A stretch of 64,000 bases of DNA from Patiria pectinifera. Its lineage: Eukaryota > Echinodermata > Asteroidea > Valvatida > Asterinidae. The position numbers and the translations under genes are program-made. The notes under the pieces were generated by a model. It saw only the letters and a program-made list of their open reading frames with translations, was not told the DNA's origin and did no database searches. Position 1 is the first letter of the stretch. Each line of letters opens with the position of its first letter. Below are positions 10,625 through 22,751 of this stretch, one piece after another. Location: assembly GCA_029964075.1 (NCBI GenBank), contig CM057149.1, positions 32,384,900 to 32,448,899 of the forward strand, given 5' to 3'.

Positions 10625-13600
10625 GTAAGTACAGGGTTACTGAATCGGAGGGTGCCCCACTCCCCCGTACTAAACATGGGAATGTCCCAATTTATAACAT
10701 AAGCGGATAGGAAAATGTTTGCAGCATGTCTTTGAATGAAAGCATCTTTCTAGCAAGTAATGATTTGTATTATGTCACAGGGTGGAAGATCTTTTTTTTT
10801 ATTTTGCTATTATGAAAGTATGATTTCAAGGTTAGGGTTTTACTTTACGGACATTTTTAAGTTAAGGGGAAAAGTTTCTCAAGATTGTCTGTAATTGAAA
10901 CATTTCCAAGCACGCTCCAAGATAGCTCTCAAAATTGGGGCATCCGCTAACATATACCCAAATGTTGGTAACACATTTCGTGCTTAGCAAGTCCATGCAT
11001 TAGCAACCTTATCTCCATTGTTCACTTTATTTTCAACCTCGCAAGCCTGGGTTTGAAACCTGCTTCCTGTATCCTGATTCGATACATCAATTAGCAAGTA
11101 TTTGATTTATATCGTGCACTTGGTGCTGTTTCTAACGTGTGTTTCGTTCTTTAACGTTCACTAAATCATAATGTCCACGCCTTCAGAAAAATAATCATCC
11201 CCTTACCATTTTGCTCATATAAATAAGACATGTGATACTGCATATTGGCTGGATAAGATTGTACAATTTTTAAGTAGAAACACAAAAAAATGGATGTTTT
11301 TTTAGTAGCTCACGCCGCGAAGATTATGATTTACCCTCAGACACCGCATCCAAAACAAACATTGATGTAAACCACAGCCACACTGCAAAAAACTGCAGTG
11401 TTAAATTTACACTGTTGGTATCTATATAGGACCAACTGGTGTTAAATTTTACTGGTGTTGTCCTATAAAGATACCGAATGGTGTTAACTTAACACTACAG
11501 TTTTTGCAGTGCAGGCATATCCAAAAATGTAAGATAAACAAACTATTCAATACCAGGGTGAGTAGTGTTCGGGCGTGCTGCTTTACAACATGGAAGCGAG
11601 GCCGATGCGGTTAGCTTTTTATCTCAGCTGCAGTGAAAATATAAACAGCTCTTCTTTTTTGGTGTGTGTTATAGGTGAGTATTCGGTGAACACCTACACC
11701 ACTTCAGCATCAATCCCAATCATGGCGAGTACTGTGTACATGTATAGGTGTCAAACATACGGGGAGGCTCTAGGCACCAGGAATGGTAGCCACGTGACGG
11801 TGACTATCACCACAGCTCCCTATACCCAGCAAAAACAACGTGAGCATGGTATGTACTGCTCTCGACTTATTCTATAGGTCCTACAGGGTGTCTCAAAACA
11901 AGTGTGCCCAGCTTTAAATGTAAATTATCAGAAATGTACTGAATATTTTAGAAAGAGGCAACTACAAGGAAATAGGGCAGGCTGTCCTAGATCCAGTGAA
12001 TTTAAGTTCATTGCACTATGTTCATAGATAAAAATGCAAACAATGCTTCTTTTTAAATGGTCAAATCAGCGCTGTGATCTTTTTATATGACTGGCAAAGG
12101 GCATCACAGATGAAGCTAATCGTCGTAAGAGTACAGCAACGTGCAGCTTTCAGACGCGGTTGGTGAGCTGAGGACGGAGCGTCGCTCTGAGGCAGCGCTT
12201 TTGGTGTTCAGGTGATTGTATATTATTATTAAATATTATCATTTTTCTTATTATTTATTCGGCATTCATAAATACCTAAGACAGTTTACGCATTCCTATT
12301 GGTCGAGAGCCCGTCACGTGGCCGGTCTTAAACGGATGATAATGAAATGGCTAGCTGGTCTTAAACGCTTTTTTAGTGTTACATGAAATTTGGACTCCTA
12401 AGAAATCCGGTGTCCTTTAACGTTTCATTGGTTGTACGTTCAAATTCCTCTCGTATGCATGCGCAATGTACTACCAGTGAATCAGTATTTCATGGTCCGA
12501 AATTCACACAACACCAGCCCAGCTGCGTTTTTCGCGACATCGCGCAGTACGCGCGACGCGCACGCCAATGTCCCAATAAGGTAACGAGTTTTGGAGGCAG
12601 AGGGGTGTTTCGTAAAAACATGATATAAAATTGTTGAAAAAATAGTGGGCAACGTCTAGTTTTTGACTTTTTTAAATTTTTGGACCGAAAAGGTATTTAT
12701 GAATGGGAATAAATGTATGTTCGGTCGGTATTAAACACTCTGTTTAAGACCGGTTTAAGTCTGGATGGGCGATAATTACCCTTGGCTTCGCCTCGGGTAA
12801 TTATCGCCAATCCAGACTCAAACCGGTCTTAAACAGAGTGTTATAATACCTCCCAAACACACATTTATTCCCTTATTAAACACACACAAATATACAGCAT
12901 GGTATAATACAATTACAACAGACAACAAACAGCGGTAAATGCCAGGAATTGAAAAGGCGATCTTAATAACTGTGACGATATAGTCTTCAATTTCAACGCC
13001 AGTGGCTACCTGACAAAACACCGCTCCAATAGTTGAATGGCCCCGAGTTAAATAGCCCCAAGATCACCATCAGATCTCACCTCTTGTGAACTTTTCGTGT
13101 GGAGTCACTTGAAAGACAAGGTTTTCACCACGCCCCAGCTCACATTCGGGAGTTCAGAACCGGGATAGTTGATGAGGTGAATCAACGCCAAGACCAAGGA
13201 ATGGTAAGACGTGTTGTCATAGACGAGGCGACGATGTGAGATGGGTGTTACCAGGAATGGCGTTCATGTTGACGATACAGGACCATCATTTTATCCTGTA
13301 CCTTAAAAAAGTCATTTAAGATTGATTGATCAGAGATAATTGCCTCACTCAATTATTTCAGTCTTGCCATTGACTGCCCAATTTTGATCAGTCATCCATG
13401 ACAGTGACGTACGGTAATGAATTTAATATCATTTGGATAGAAGACACCCTGGCCTTTTACCCCTCTAGTTGCCCCATTCTGAAATACTCATTAAATATCT
13501 GATAATTAACATTTTAAAATTTCAGGCGCAGATCCACGGGGGAGGTGTTTGGGGTCAACCCCCAGCTCTGTAAATTTCTGTTTCGTAGTAATTCTTAAAA

Positions 13601-16010
13601 AAAATAATGCGACCCCCCCGTGCTCTAACATCCCCAAAGAAGTGTACTGGTAATAATATCCGCCTTTGCACAAAATACCGACAGAGCCAGCTTGGTTAGG
13701 GGGTATTACAATTTTCTGTAGGGTTAAAAATCGTTTGATTTAACTGCGCACCCATTGAAAGTACGGTACCAGCCCCCCCCCCCCCCTCCCCCACCTACCC
13801 ACCTGTTGATTTTATGAGGTCAAGTGTCCGGCAAAAAAACTTTCTACATTTCAGCAAGGATTCGCTGATGACCCCCCCACCGCCCTGCACAATGTCCTGG
13901 ATCCACCCCTGAATGTGTATACCTTTTTCGATACACCCTGTAAAACGGACCTTTGTTAGTTAAACCGACTGTTGTACCTTCTCTGCAGGCTCGACTCATA
14001 CTTCACGCTTTGTAGTCCTCTAACATCCTGTTTAATTATTTGCTGTGAAGATGCCCTCTACAAATGATGTTTAATATTTTTTAAGCAGGCTATACATACA
14101 TTTCCCAAATATTTCCCTGTGTGAATGCGTTTCTCCCACAAGCAAAACATCTTTATTGTTCTCATTTTTCTTCCCTTAAATCTATTTTATTTATGTTTTT
14201 GGACATTTATTTAATACGCAAAAAAGTCATGTCGGCCACATAGTGCTTACATTGACTAAGCACTTTGACACAGTATTCAACGAAATGGCTGTCATGGTAC
14301 ACAGCCTTTGTGTGAGAATTTGATTTTTATATTTATTTATATTTTGGTTGTATTTATATTTGTGAAATCTTTCCAAACCAAATTCATTTTAAAACGAATA
14401 CTCTGCTGTGAATACTTTGTAACTTTTCACAAGTATTTTGTTACCCTCGTCCGAGCTGCATAACTGATGCGATTAATACTTTTTGGTGGTTTAATACCTT
14501 TGCTTAAAAACGTTATGAGCAATTTTATGATCAAGCAAATAACAATTTTGCTTGTTGATCAAAGCATGTCTTGATAAGAACTTCTAAAGTCCCCTTTAAT
14601 GCAACGCAAGTGAACATTTTTTGGACAAGTCGACTGAATATCAAACACAAAGCAGTTATCAAAATTAATTAATACATTTACTATAGTCAGTTTGTAACTA
14701 ATTTCAAAAATGTAATTGCAGATTTCACATCACTTGGATATATTCCAACTGTCACGGTGCATTCGTTTGGTGAGGATTCTACCGTGAAAGACACTCCAGA
14801 TGGCTGTCAGAATGCCCTGATTTGGCTTATCGTCCTTTCTTGCCTGTCGCTCACTACCAACGCTGGTTTCGTTATTAGGGCTGTGCGCGCAAGGTAAATT
14901 GTGTCATTTTGTTCTCGTGAACACTCTTAACTACTCAATGATAAAGTAAAGATTTCGTAGCCAATATCCAAATCCTTGCACAAATAGTGATTTCATATGC
15001 ACAGAAGCAGGATCAGTGCACTAAACGTTGTTCTAAGTTGCTATAAGTACACTTTGGGTTTCAAACTTGCATGACACCAGTTTGTAAAGACGTCATATTG
15101 ATATGCGCATTGGCTAATGTGTTTAGACACAATACAGGAATGATGACCCGGATCTTCTATCTCGGTCTTGTTAATGATGGTCGCTAATTATGTATAGTTT
15201 ATACAAAGCCAAGATATTTCTAATATAAAAAGCAGACCAATTAAAGGGAAGATACAACATTTGCAAACATCATAAGACGAAATGATCAAATTATCACGAA
15301 ATACCTCACTGGATTATTAGGGAATGACAGTCAAAAGCATCCTGTAAAATCGTGGAGCCTGGTGTGCTGTAATTTTCAAGAAAATTGGATTTTTTCAACA
15401 CTGGTCGGCCGACCAGCGTTGGAGAAAACTGTTTTTTTTTCTTCAAAAAATGCTCCTACTTTTTCATAATTAGTTATTCCGCGTTTTCTTTGCAATTGAT
15501 TACACACCTGTGAAGGGGTACAAGCCTACTAGACTGAATTCTTTGACTTTACAATTCCCCAAAGTCTGTAAATTGCTCCGTTTTATCTTAAGTGGGGTCA
15601 GGGAACCAGACTAAAAGAACATGATTGGTTTTCTTGATTTTTCCAACATCTACAAGCCCAAAACGTGAAACAAGTCATTTTAACAATATTTGCTATAACT
15701 TACTAATCCACCAAATCCATTTATTTCCAAAAATTGCCTCAAAAGCAAATGTTGTAAATTCCCTTTAACTCAAAAACGTTAAAGGAGCTAAGTTGTTTTG
15801 TATGTTATTATTGTTTACGCACCTAAATTACATTCTGTGCTATATTGTCATTGTCATTTCAGATATCGGCGAGGAAACCTGCACAAACGAAATATGTATA
15901 TATATTGTGAGCTTCCATTACTTAGTATTATCCATAGAGCCCTTAGGTATGAATGGTCCTCATTGAGAGACATTCCAGCTGAAAGGGAATATGAAAAAAA
16001 GATGAATTAA
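10415..16010 (+). CDS. Ig receptor copy A, partial gene (4 exons)
   Basis: Exons 10415-10624, 11675-11839, 14722-14893 and 15863-16010 join in frame (phases 1, 1, 1, 2) to give a second Ig domain, a membrane segment and a cytoplasmic tail of about 50 residues ending at a TAA. The V exon and leader exon found in copies B and C are not upstream; that space holds an LTR-like block and the inner end of the inverted repeat. It is therefore a 5'-truncated gene unless a distant leader is used. It is the only plus-strand copy in the window, and its tail differs from that of copy C. Confidence 0.65.
10900..11380. other. Intron of copy A
   Basis: Non-coding sequence between the two half-domain exons. 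I see no gene in it. A MITE follows at 11381. Confidence 0.5.
11381..11512. mobile_element. 132-bp MITE in copy A intron
   Basis: Ends are inverted: CACTGCAAAAAACTGCAGTG at the left and CTACAGTTTTTGCAGTG at the right. Inner parts are also complementary (GGTATCTATATAGGAC against GTCCTATAAAGATACC), so the whole element can form one hairpin. The introns of B and C show no equivalent, so it is copy-specific. Confidence 0.8.
11675..11839 (+). CDS. Copy A exon: Ig domain 2, second half
   Basis: A 165-nt phase-1 exon, acceptor GTTATAG. I place the donor at CAAC/GTGAGC because GTGAGC is kept in copies B and C; a second donor GTATGT at 11849 exists only in this copy and also preserves phase. Translation runs from EYSVNTYTTSASIPI to the second Ig cysteine in MYRCQTYGEALG, with an NGS glycosylation motif and a final HVTVTITT strand. 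Joining to the previous exon gives VQPSEYSVN, a smooth domain. Confidence 0.85.
11888..12200 (+). mobile_element. Mariner-like end fragment
   Basis: CAGGGTGTCTCAAAACAAGTGTGC resembles a mariner-type terminal repeat, and the following text (AATTATCAGA, GGGCAACTA-like, ATTTAAGTTCATT) parallels 7385-7500 and its mirror copy. No transposase can be read through it with confidence. Confidence 0.4.
12250..12703. mobile_element. MITE spanning the right-arm breakpoint
   Basis: GCATTCATAAATACCT at about 12250 is repeated inverted as AGGTATTTATGAATG at about 12690-12704, so this is a TIR element of about 450 bp. The inner edge of the right inverted-repeat arm (12606) lies inside it; the left arm has only the distal part (about 8195-8292). 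Confidence 0.6.
12705..12872. repeat. Long hairpin, right arm
   Basis: Reverse-orientation copy of the 168-bp hairpin at 8026-8193, with the same loop in complement. Confidence 0.9.
13025..13300 (+). pseudogene. Mariner/IS630-type transposase remnant, right arm
   Basis: Plus-strand mirror of 7600-7870. The segment SPSDLTSC..F.W.HLKDKVF is read in one frame and the following VDEVN and MVRRVVI pieces in others, so the gene is frameshifted and dead. It sits in the intron of copy A before the membrane exon. Confidence 0.65.
14722..14893 (+). CDS. Copy A exon: transmembrane segment
   Basis: A 172-nt exon with acceptor ATTGCAG and donor CAAG/GTAAAT. It enters in phase 1, giving FTSLGYIPTV, a short acidic stalk, CQNALIW and a hydrophobic run of about 20 residues (around LIVLSCLSLTTNAGFVI), then RAVRAR, a typical basic stop-transfer end. 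It leaves in phase 2, whereas the matching exons of B and C leave in phase 0. If intron retention occurs, a TAA follows immediately, giving a three-to-five-residue tail. Confidence 0.8.
15245..15764. mobile_element. TTAA-flanked MITE, right arm
   Basis: TTAA at 15241-15244 and 15765-15768. Ends AGGGAAGATACAACATTTGC and GCAAATGTTGTAAATTCCCT are inverted. It has the same central palindrome around GGTCGGCCGACC as the copy at 5041-5560. Confidence 0.8.
15863..16010 (+). CDS. Copy A exon: cytoplasmic tail and stop
   Basis: Acceptor CATTTCAG, then one base completing an arginine codon, then 48 codons and TAA. The predicted tail starts YRRGNLHKRN and ends near REYEKKMN. It is basic and has several tyrosines, but I see no ITAM or ITIM spacing. 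The first 40 bases are homologous to the 30-nt and 39-nt tail exons of copies C and D; here the donor is lost and the frame runs on. The exon crosses the edge of the inverted repeat at about 15905. Confidence 0.55.
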
Positions 16011-16396
16011 TTCGTGTCGGGAAAAATAGATAAAAAAGATGACAAGAATATAGCTTTAACATGGAACTTCCAAGCTATTTTCAAACAGTTTAGGAAAATA
16101 TTATACCTCAACTTATAGGTCTTAGATCATCGTACGCCACTTGACTTCGACAAAACATCAGATGATACGGGAAAGATTTTTGTTCTAAAAGAAAGATTCA
16201 GGCAATATTATTAACATTTGAACATACCACACGGTACAATAATTAATGTATTAACTTTAAAGCTTCGACTTACCCATTCTGAAGACACTTTAAAACTTTG
16301 AATCCGTCTCTTATTTGGAAGTACAAATCTGGAAATCCTAAAGGGTGAAACGACAATGTTGTAGTGTAAAGTCATACTCATGATGTCCCTTATTAA

Positions 16397-16683
16397 AAGG
16401 TAATACACAACATTTGCTTTTGCTGTAATTTTTAAATGTGGACGGATTGGAGGTTAGTATTCTGCAGCAAATATTGTCAAACTGTACCTGTTTGAAGTTG
16501 TTTAGTTCATGGATGATTGGGGAAAAAAATGTTGTTCTTGTAGTCTGGTTCCCTAATCCTACGCCCAATAGAAAAAAAGATAACTATTTATGAGGTCAGG
16601 GAATTGTAAGGTCAAGAAGGCAGACTAGCTTCTAATAATTTGGTAGTTTTGTTTTTAGCGTTTGCAGATATTGTACATTACCT
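16397..16683. mobile_element. Short TTAA-flanked MITE
   Basis: TTAA at 16393-16396 and 16684-16687, ends AAGGTAATACACAACATTTGC and GCAGATATTGTACATTACCT. It is related to the family at 5041, 15245 and 24572, but shorter and more diverged. Confidence 0.65.
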
Positions 16684-16726
16684 TTAAATAATAGGGAAAA
16701 ATTATTTATCACAATGACGTCATGAC

Positions 16727-16924
16727 CAGTATAGTGTAAGTTAAACTGCGGTTAAACTTCTCGGGGAACCTGGGGTGTATACATTTTTCAAGGTGAGGGG
16801 GGGGGGTGGGGGTGGGCACTGAATGCAAATAATATACATTTTGCTCAATTATGGGGGGTATTACCGGGAGCATGGACATCCCCTGGAGGCCGTGCCCCCA
16901 TGCCCCGCCGTAGTTACGCCGCTG
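16727..16924. mobile_element. hAT-type MITE, 198 bp
   Basis: A perfect 8-bp target duplication GTCATGAC flanks it (16719-16726 and 16925-16932). Ends are CAGTATAG and CGCCGCTG, and it contains a poly-G run. The open frames across it are shadows. Confidence 0.75.
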
Positions 16925-16999
16925 GTCATGACAATGAAGTACAAGTGCAAAAAAAAAAAAAAATAAACAAAGAATTAATTGCATTCAATTTATACGAGC

Positions 17000-18690
17000 T
17001 ATTCTCAAAGAAATGTTTTCTGATTTCATTTTGGCATTACGGTGTCTTGATCAGCAGTGTAGAAATCGACCAAAGCAATCGTTAGTTTCAGTCATGCGCG
17101 TATTTACATGGAAATAAACTTCGGAGTTGCACTCAGCGGCATCTTCAGATTTCTGGCCCGTAAGACCTTCATGGAGGGAGGTGATTAATACACGCTGTTG
17201 TGCAACGAATTATGATATCAATGTTATGAGAATTACTTCATAAATTAACACGATATAACTATGTTTATTATTTTTTTTAATGGGGGAAATGTACTTTATC
17301 CTTTGATACAAAATGCGAATATTTCCCTATGAGAGACTAGAGTTCCCTCCATATATTTTGTAGTGACCTCTCTGCCTTAAAAAGTATAGCCTCAATTATG
17401 ACGTCGGTATCTCGCCGTAAAACCCAAAAGAAATAAAGTTAACTTGATTTTCAGAAAAGGGGGGAAAAGAAAATATAAAAATATGAAAATGTCCCCCACC
17501 CCCTCAACTGGTCCCGCTTTTCATCATAACGTCTGCAAATGTCATGAACCTCCTACAGTTGCCGACACAAACTGACAAATTTTTCTTTGTAAATGTTTTT
17601 TCATAATGTTGAAAATAAAATAAACCGCGTACTTTATGTTCTGTACAAATAATTTAATTTATGTAGATTAAGTTGAATGCATATTAAATTTCGTCCCTGT
17701 TGTTATTATCGTTCGAGTGTACTTCGTGTAGTACACCTTTAAATAGTAAACAACTGAAGCCAAAGGATGGACCTTTGTACCCACGGTTCATACTTTGTTC
17801 AACATGCGTGTAAATGTTGGCAAGAATCCAACGGATGCGTAGACTTTATTTACGTCCTTGTACGTCATTTTATGACGTATGATAAACTCTTTTATCTTCC
17901 AGACTAATTCTTCCATCGTGAATTCCCAGGCTCATTGCACCATGGTGATGATAGACCATGGATTTATCAAGTATCATACTTTCTGACCCCACTTGTTTGC
18001 TTGATTGATAACGCAGGAGACCTGAAAGGTCCTAATGCTGCCAGCAGACTGCCACAAAGTTTATTGTTCCGGTTTGGAAAACCAAGACACTGCACTGAGA
18101 TGATGGTATAATGCATGCATGGCCTGGTACTGTTATTTCGCCGTGATTACAGTTATATCAACATGATATATTCGAATTCTCAAAAAATATAATTTTTGGG
18201 ATTTCATTTTCTGACATGGGGTCCATATATAATTAATCGACGCTTTTTTTGCGAGGTGTTTCAATGACCAACGATCAAGATTTCTATTATCTGCCACGGC
18301 TAATTTACCCATAACCATTGCGCTCGTCTGGCAGGTCATGTCCTACACAATATTGCTCTTACGTGTATGCACGCACATGGGATGCACAAACCGTGCCAGA
18401 CGGGCAAAGCAGCGCAGAAGTGATTTCGGCTTTAAGGCTGAACGCGCGTAGAAAATGTGCGGGGGATACCAATACAGCTTTTTTTTGGGGGGGGGGTGGG
18501 GTGGGGGGGGGAGGAATCACAAAATCCTGCTTCTGCATAATTATGGAATTTTGGTGTTTTTTTTTTTATCCAGAAACTCCCAGGAAATGCAGATAAATCT
18601 AACCATTCCATTTTTTTTAATTGTGAATATATAATGGAGCATTTTGACCAAGGTGAGAATGTAGCATTTTGTCCCAAGCTGAGAAAAACC
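17000..18690. other. No gene seen
   Basis: Mixed AT-rich sequence with a poly-G tract at 18487-18512. Open frames at 18133-18339 and 18318-18596 lack recognisable motifs or splice structure. Confidence 0.5.
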
Positions 18691-18694
18691 CAAG

Positions 18695-18880
18695 TCCAAT
18701 CACAATAGATAACACATAATAACATTATTCTTTGTTTACATTTGTGTTTTCGTATGGAAGCCTTCTTGGTGGGTACGAGTGGTTCTCGTTTCCATGAACC
18801 TACTAGGCTTCCATACATAGGAAAACGCGCATGTAAACAAAGCACGACGTCATTATGTCTTGGATCTATTAAGTGACAGT
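18695..18880. mobile_element. Foldback MITE
   Basis: TTTGTTTACAT near 18732 pairs with ATGTAAACAAA near 18831, TATGGAAGCCT with AGGCTTCCATA inside, and ACATAAT with ATTATGT outside. The element can form one long imperfect hairpin. The 173-residue open frame at 18432-18953 (minus strand) is a chance reading through it and the neighbouring poly-G tract. Confidence 0.7.
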
Positions 18881-18959
18881 ACGTACGGTTATCGTGAGCT
18901 GAGAAAACTGCCTCACTTCCCCAAAAATACACAGGATGCAAATAATGGCGCACTGGCAG

Positions 18960-19900
18960 CTGGATGTGTATGGTGTATTATGACTGTATTACTCTTGACA
19001 CGACGCAATGGAAATTTCCATGTATTGTAGTTTGCCTGTTTACAACGCCAAAGTCCACTCAGTAATGGTGTACTTAAAATACATTGTTGTACACATAATA
19101 AACCTTAAACTCTTCATCATATGTGTTAAGAGACAACGGGGTGCACGAATAAAAACTACCATTTGCTTTTAGTACCAATTCTTAAGCATTTACTCGCATA
19201 TTTGTAGGAATACAAATGAAGCAAACATTTTTTTTGAAGGAGCATTTGCTAAAAACTGAAAGTATTGACTTTTTTTACTTTTTAGCACTTGCTGGACAAT
19301 AATCGATTGATTTATTTCGTATAAAAATACAAGAGTGAGTGCGTCAGATTTGAAGAAGGCCTATTTACTGGTCAAGTTTGGTTCGGGGAAACATTGAAAA
19401 TATTAAGCAAGTACTTCTACGCAAAAAAAATATTTGTGCATTTATGGTATGTTATTGTAAAATTACAACCAAAAGATGTGTTCGTAAAGTACAAATTATA
19501 CCATACATTTTATTTCTAATCACATTCATGCAACATGTTATGTATATAGTTTTTATTGTTATTGTGAACACTAGGGTAAAACCTATATTTTCTCGTTTTA
19601 AAAAACTGGGAAGGGTTACGGTATAATTTCGACACAGCACAGAAGAATTAAGGGGAACTTTTGAATCAACGGCAATTAGGATACTGAATGAAATGCCTGA
19701 AGCTTCCTGTTTATTCAGTAATATAATCTTTTTAAACATTAGTTTTTAAAAAGATTTGTTTTTACAAATGGCGAAAAGTTTCTCCATCATATGAGTTGGA
19801 TTAACCACTGTACTGTATGCGTAATGATTTGGACTCTGTTACCCTAAATGTAAACCCTGTGTGTATGCCAGTTCGTACACATAACAGAGATCATACAGGG
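18960..19900. other. No gene seen
   Basis: AT-rich; overlapping short frames at 19378-19739 on both strands are low-complexity and unsupported. Confidence 0.5.
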
Positions 19901-19904
19901 CAGG

Positions 19905-20068
19905 CAGGCCCGTCACCAAGGGCTGGTGGGGCCGGGCCCTTATTGACGAGCACTTGGCCCTCAACGGCAAAAGCCATACATATGTATTTTATATTTTGTA
20001 TGGTAGTGGGCCCCCCTATTTGATACTATGCCCCCCCCCCCCGATGCTCAGGAATGGCGACGGGCCTG
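19905..20068. mobile_element. hAT-type MITE, 164 bp
   Basis: Ends CAGGCCCGTC and GACGGGCCTG are inverted repeats. Flanking octamers AGGGCAGG (19897-19904) and AGGGCTGG (20069-20076) differ at one base, as expected for an old target duplication. It contains a poly-C run. Confidence 0.75.
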
Positions 20069-20640
20069 AGGGCTGGGGGCGGATCCAGTAATTTTTATCC
20101 GGAAACTTAATGGGCCTTCGAAAATCAATAGGAGTGGGGGGGGGGGGGGTACCAGACTTTCAATGGGGGCGCTGCTATAAAATAGAGATTTCACCATGAA
20201 AAGTGGCGCAATTCTCTTAATAGACCCTTTCATAAAATTGATCACTGCTCAGTCAACCGTGAATGTAAGGACATGATCAAGGTGTCCTTTTAAAGAGGAG
20301 ATTCAACCCAAACAGAGGATGTCTCCCTTTGATTCACATGTGCCCTACTTCTGTTCCAATTAGCAATAATATCTCGGTTTCGTTTTTTTGTTATCCACCC
20401 CGTATGTACAGAATAGTGTACAAATACCCTCTAACCAAGCTAGATCTGTCCGTATTTTGTCCACAGATGGACATTATTAACAGTTTAATTTTTTTGGGAG
20501 GCGTCAGAGCAGGTGGGGGGGGGGGAGGTTCGCATTATTTTTAATACATTTCTATGAATGTTTTTTTGGACGCAGCTGGTGGGTGGAGGGGGGGGGAGGG
20601 GGGTTGACCCCCTACCCCCTTGATCCATTTGTCCGTGCAA
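20069..20640. repeat. GGGGCGGATCC-type MITE cluster
   Basis: GGGGGCGGATCCAG at about 20075 and CCCCCTTGATCC at about 20612 look like opposing ends of a hAT-like element. The interior has several poly-G tracts and a GTACCAGACTTTCAATGGG.GCGC stretch shared with 7220-7245. No gene. Confidence 0.45.
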
Positions 20641-20659
20641 TAATAAACCAACTGTTAAG

Positions 20660-22740
20660 AAGCAATTTTCTACCCTGCTGCCTAGTGAATGCTTAACAGT
20701 GTAAAAAAAAGTTCACTCATACAGATTCAAGCATTTGCTCTTTTTTAAGGTTTTAACTCCAAGGTAAATGCTTTTGCTATTTATACTTCCCAGTCTTTTG
20801 CGTTTTCATGCGACCCATTATTTTACTCTCCGAGATTTTGAGTTTGAATATCAGAATAATAAGAATATGAGGGGGGAAATGATTTTTTTCCCCCTGAAAT
20901 ACTGTTTGTGGTTTTGTCTGTTTTCCTGTGCAAATGTTCGTTCATTCAAAGGGATAGGAAAATATCATGTTTCATTTCATTTAAAATTAATGGTATTATT
21001 AGGGAACTATTTTGTTACGCCCGCGGACTAATACTTTGTATTATTTAGAGTTCAATGGACTCTGTGAGGCTGGGGCGCGGCCGTTTGAATTCAGTGGCCG
21101 TTAGCCTGACCTGAGACACATCTCACCATGTCTGCATTTCGTTCTTAGTTTTGTTCGTTATTAAATAAATGTTTACTTTGAGATAAGAATTACTTTCCAG
21201 AGTTACTTTATTTTGAGTAGTCACTGTATCCCGAGGCAAAAGAGGCCCACATAACAGTATTCATCAATGCGCATTACGGTAAATAATCAGTGGCGCTGGA
21301 GTTTGTGATGTTTGTATTGAAATAGACATTACTTATAAATAAGTATGTAAATAACGTGATATTTATTCAGGTACTAGTCAGTAATATGTACTTTAGTCCC
21401 GTTTTATTTTTATTAATTAAATGAAGCGAGCCACATATTTGTTTTCTCATTAGGCCACTTTCTTTTTGACTCACCCTGTATGTGGATGCGGGATCGCGTT
21501 GACACGTCCTTCCGCCATTGCCTGTTTAGGAATTGCGGTCGAAAAACATTGTCGTCTATCAATCAAACACATCCACAACGGCAATCGCATGAGTCATGAT
21601 GCACGTCGAGTACTATGTTCTAATTTATAAATTCACGCCTAATAGAATCGCTATACCCCCTCTCACTTGTAGATATCATGTTGACAGGATCCTTTTCCTG
21701 TTGTGCTGAGAGCAGCTTGCAGGTTGCTGATTGGATCCTGACAACTTTGGCATTATAATAACGGATACATTTCCTTATATAGCGCTTTTAAGTAAGACAA
21801 AGCGCCACTTACATTATTATTACCCCTGATCATTGGGCCAATGAAACATTCAAAATACAATCTCAGCTCCCTGGGGAGTACACAGCTCGATGCATCCATT
21901 TCGGCGCAAAACAGCTAAATCAATCACAATAACCATCTCTGTCCTCCACAGTGTTGTAGTCGAGTCGACCACATACGGATCCTTCCGGCTGAGTCCGAGT
22001 CCGAATAATCCGAGTCCGGGCCTGAGTCCTCCGAGTCCTCGTCCGAGTCCTTCAATAAATATGCAGCTAAATCAAATATTATCATCATACATAATTATAA
22101 CATTTTTTGGTACGTAAAATGAAGGATATGTAAGTTGAAACCAAATCGAATCACTCTGGACACTGTGGACATGTAAAAACTCTTCTTCTTTTCTGAGTTT
22201 GTAAACAACTTTAGAACTCGAAGAGCAGTTTCGTTGCCCGTGTGTGACCACCGATGCATTGAATATTTAAAAAGTATCTTCTTACGTCACCTATATGGTG
22301 TCAAGGACATCCGGAAACTTCTATTAAAAAGATCTCTGTATCTTGTTCCCAGACCCATTGTCATAAAACTGAATGGTTCGTGAGACTGATCACTGCACAA
22401 CATGTAACAGGCACAGCTAATTTAAAAGCTGAGATTGGAACATAGGTGAATGATGCCCGCATTGGCCGGGGGCGTGGGGAGTTTGCGAAAGACGTTACGC
22501 AACAGAGCGCAACTATCATTGGCGCGGTGCATCGTTGCCCTACAATGGAAAGGACAAAGTATAACCCTTCAACAATTCAAACCAATTCAACGATCCGATG
22601 TATTTGGCCTAAGAAAACCATGCCAGATACTAAGGTTTTAAACGCGAACGTCAATATGACGAGTGAAATAGCCTACTGGTTCAATTGTTGTTACTCAACT
22701 AGTTACTTACAATACATTAAAGCATGTTAAAGAACGGTTC
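20660..22740. other. No gene seen
   Basis: No convincing coding sequence. Bases about 21950-22060 contain a GAGTCCGAGTCC-like array related to the GAGTAC array at 8620-8780. Two overlapping frames at 22446-22730 have no motif I recognise. Confidence 0.45.
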
Positions 22741-22751
22741 TCGTCGAGCTA

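Larger units (their letters stand above)
12606..15905. repeat. Large inverted repeat, right arm
   Basis: Reverse complement of 4903-8292. It contains the hairpin (12705-12872), the mariner-like remnant, the MITE at 15245 and the membrane and tail exons of copy A. Scattered substitutions and indels separate the arms, so the duplication is not brand new. Confidence 0.9.

Noticed and set aside
11839..11850. Donor GTATGT at 11849 as the main splice site of copy A
   Set aside because: Copies B and C have GATATT at that place, whereas GTGAGC nine bases earlier is kept in all three.
4903..15905. Idea that the inverted arms are an assembly mirror artefact
   Set aside because: The arms differ by scattered substitutions and by separate indels, and outer flanks are different, so they are independent sequences.
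18432..18953. 173-residue minus-strand frame
   Set aside because: It crosses a foldback MITE and a poly-G tract and has no domain or codon pattern of a gene.
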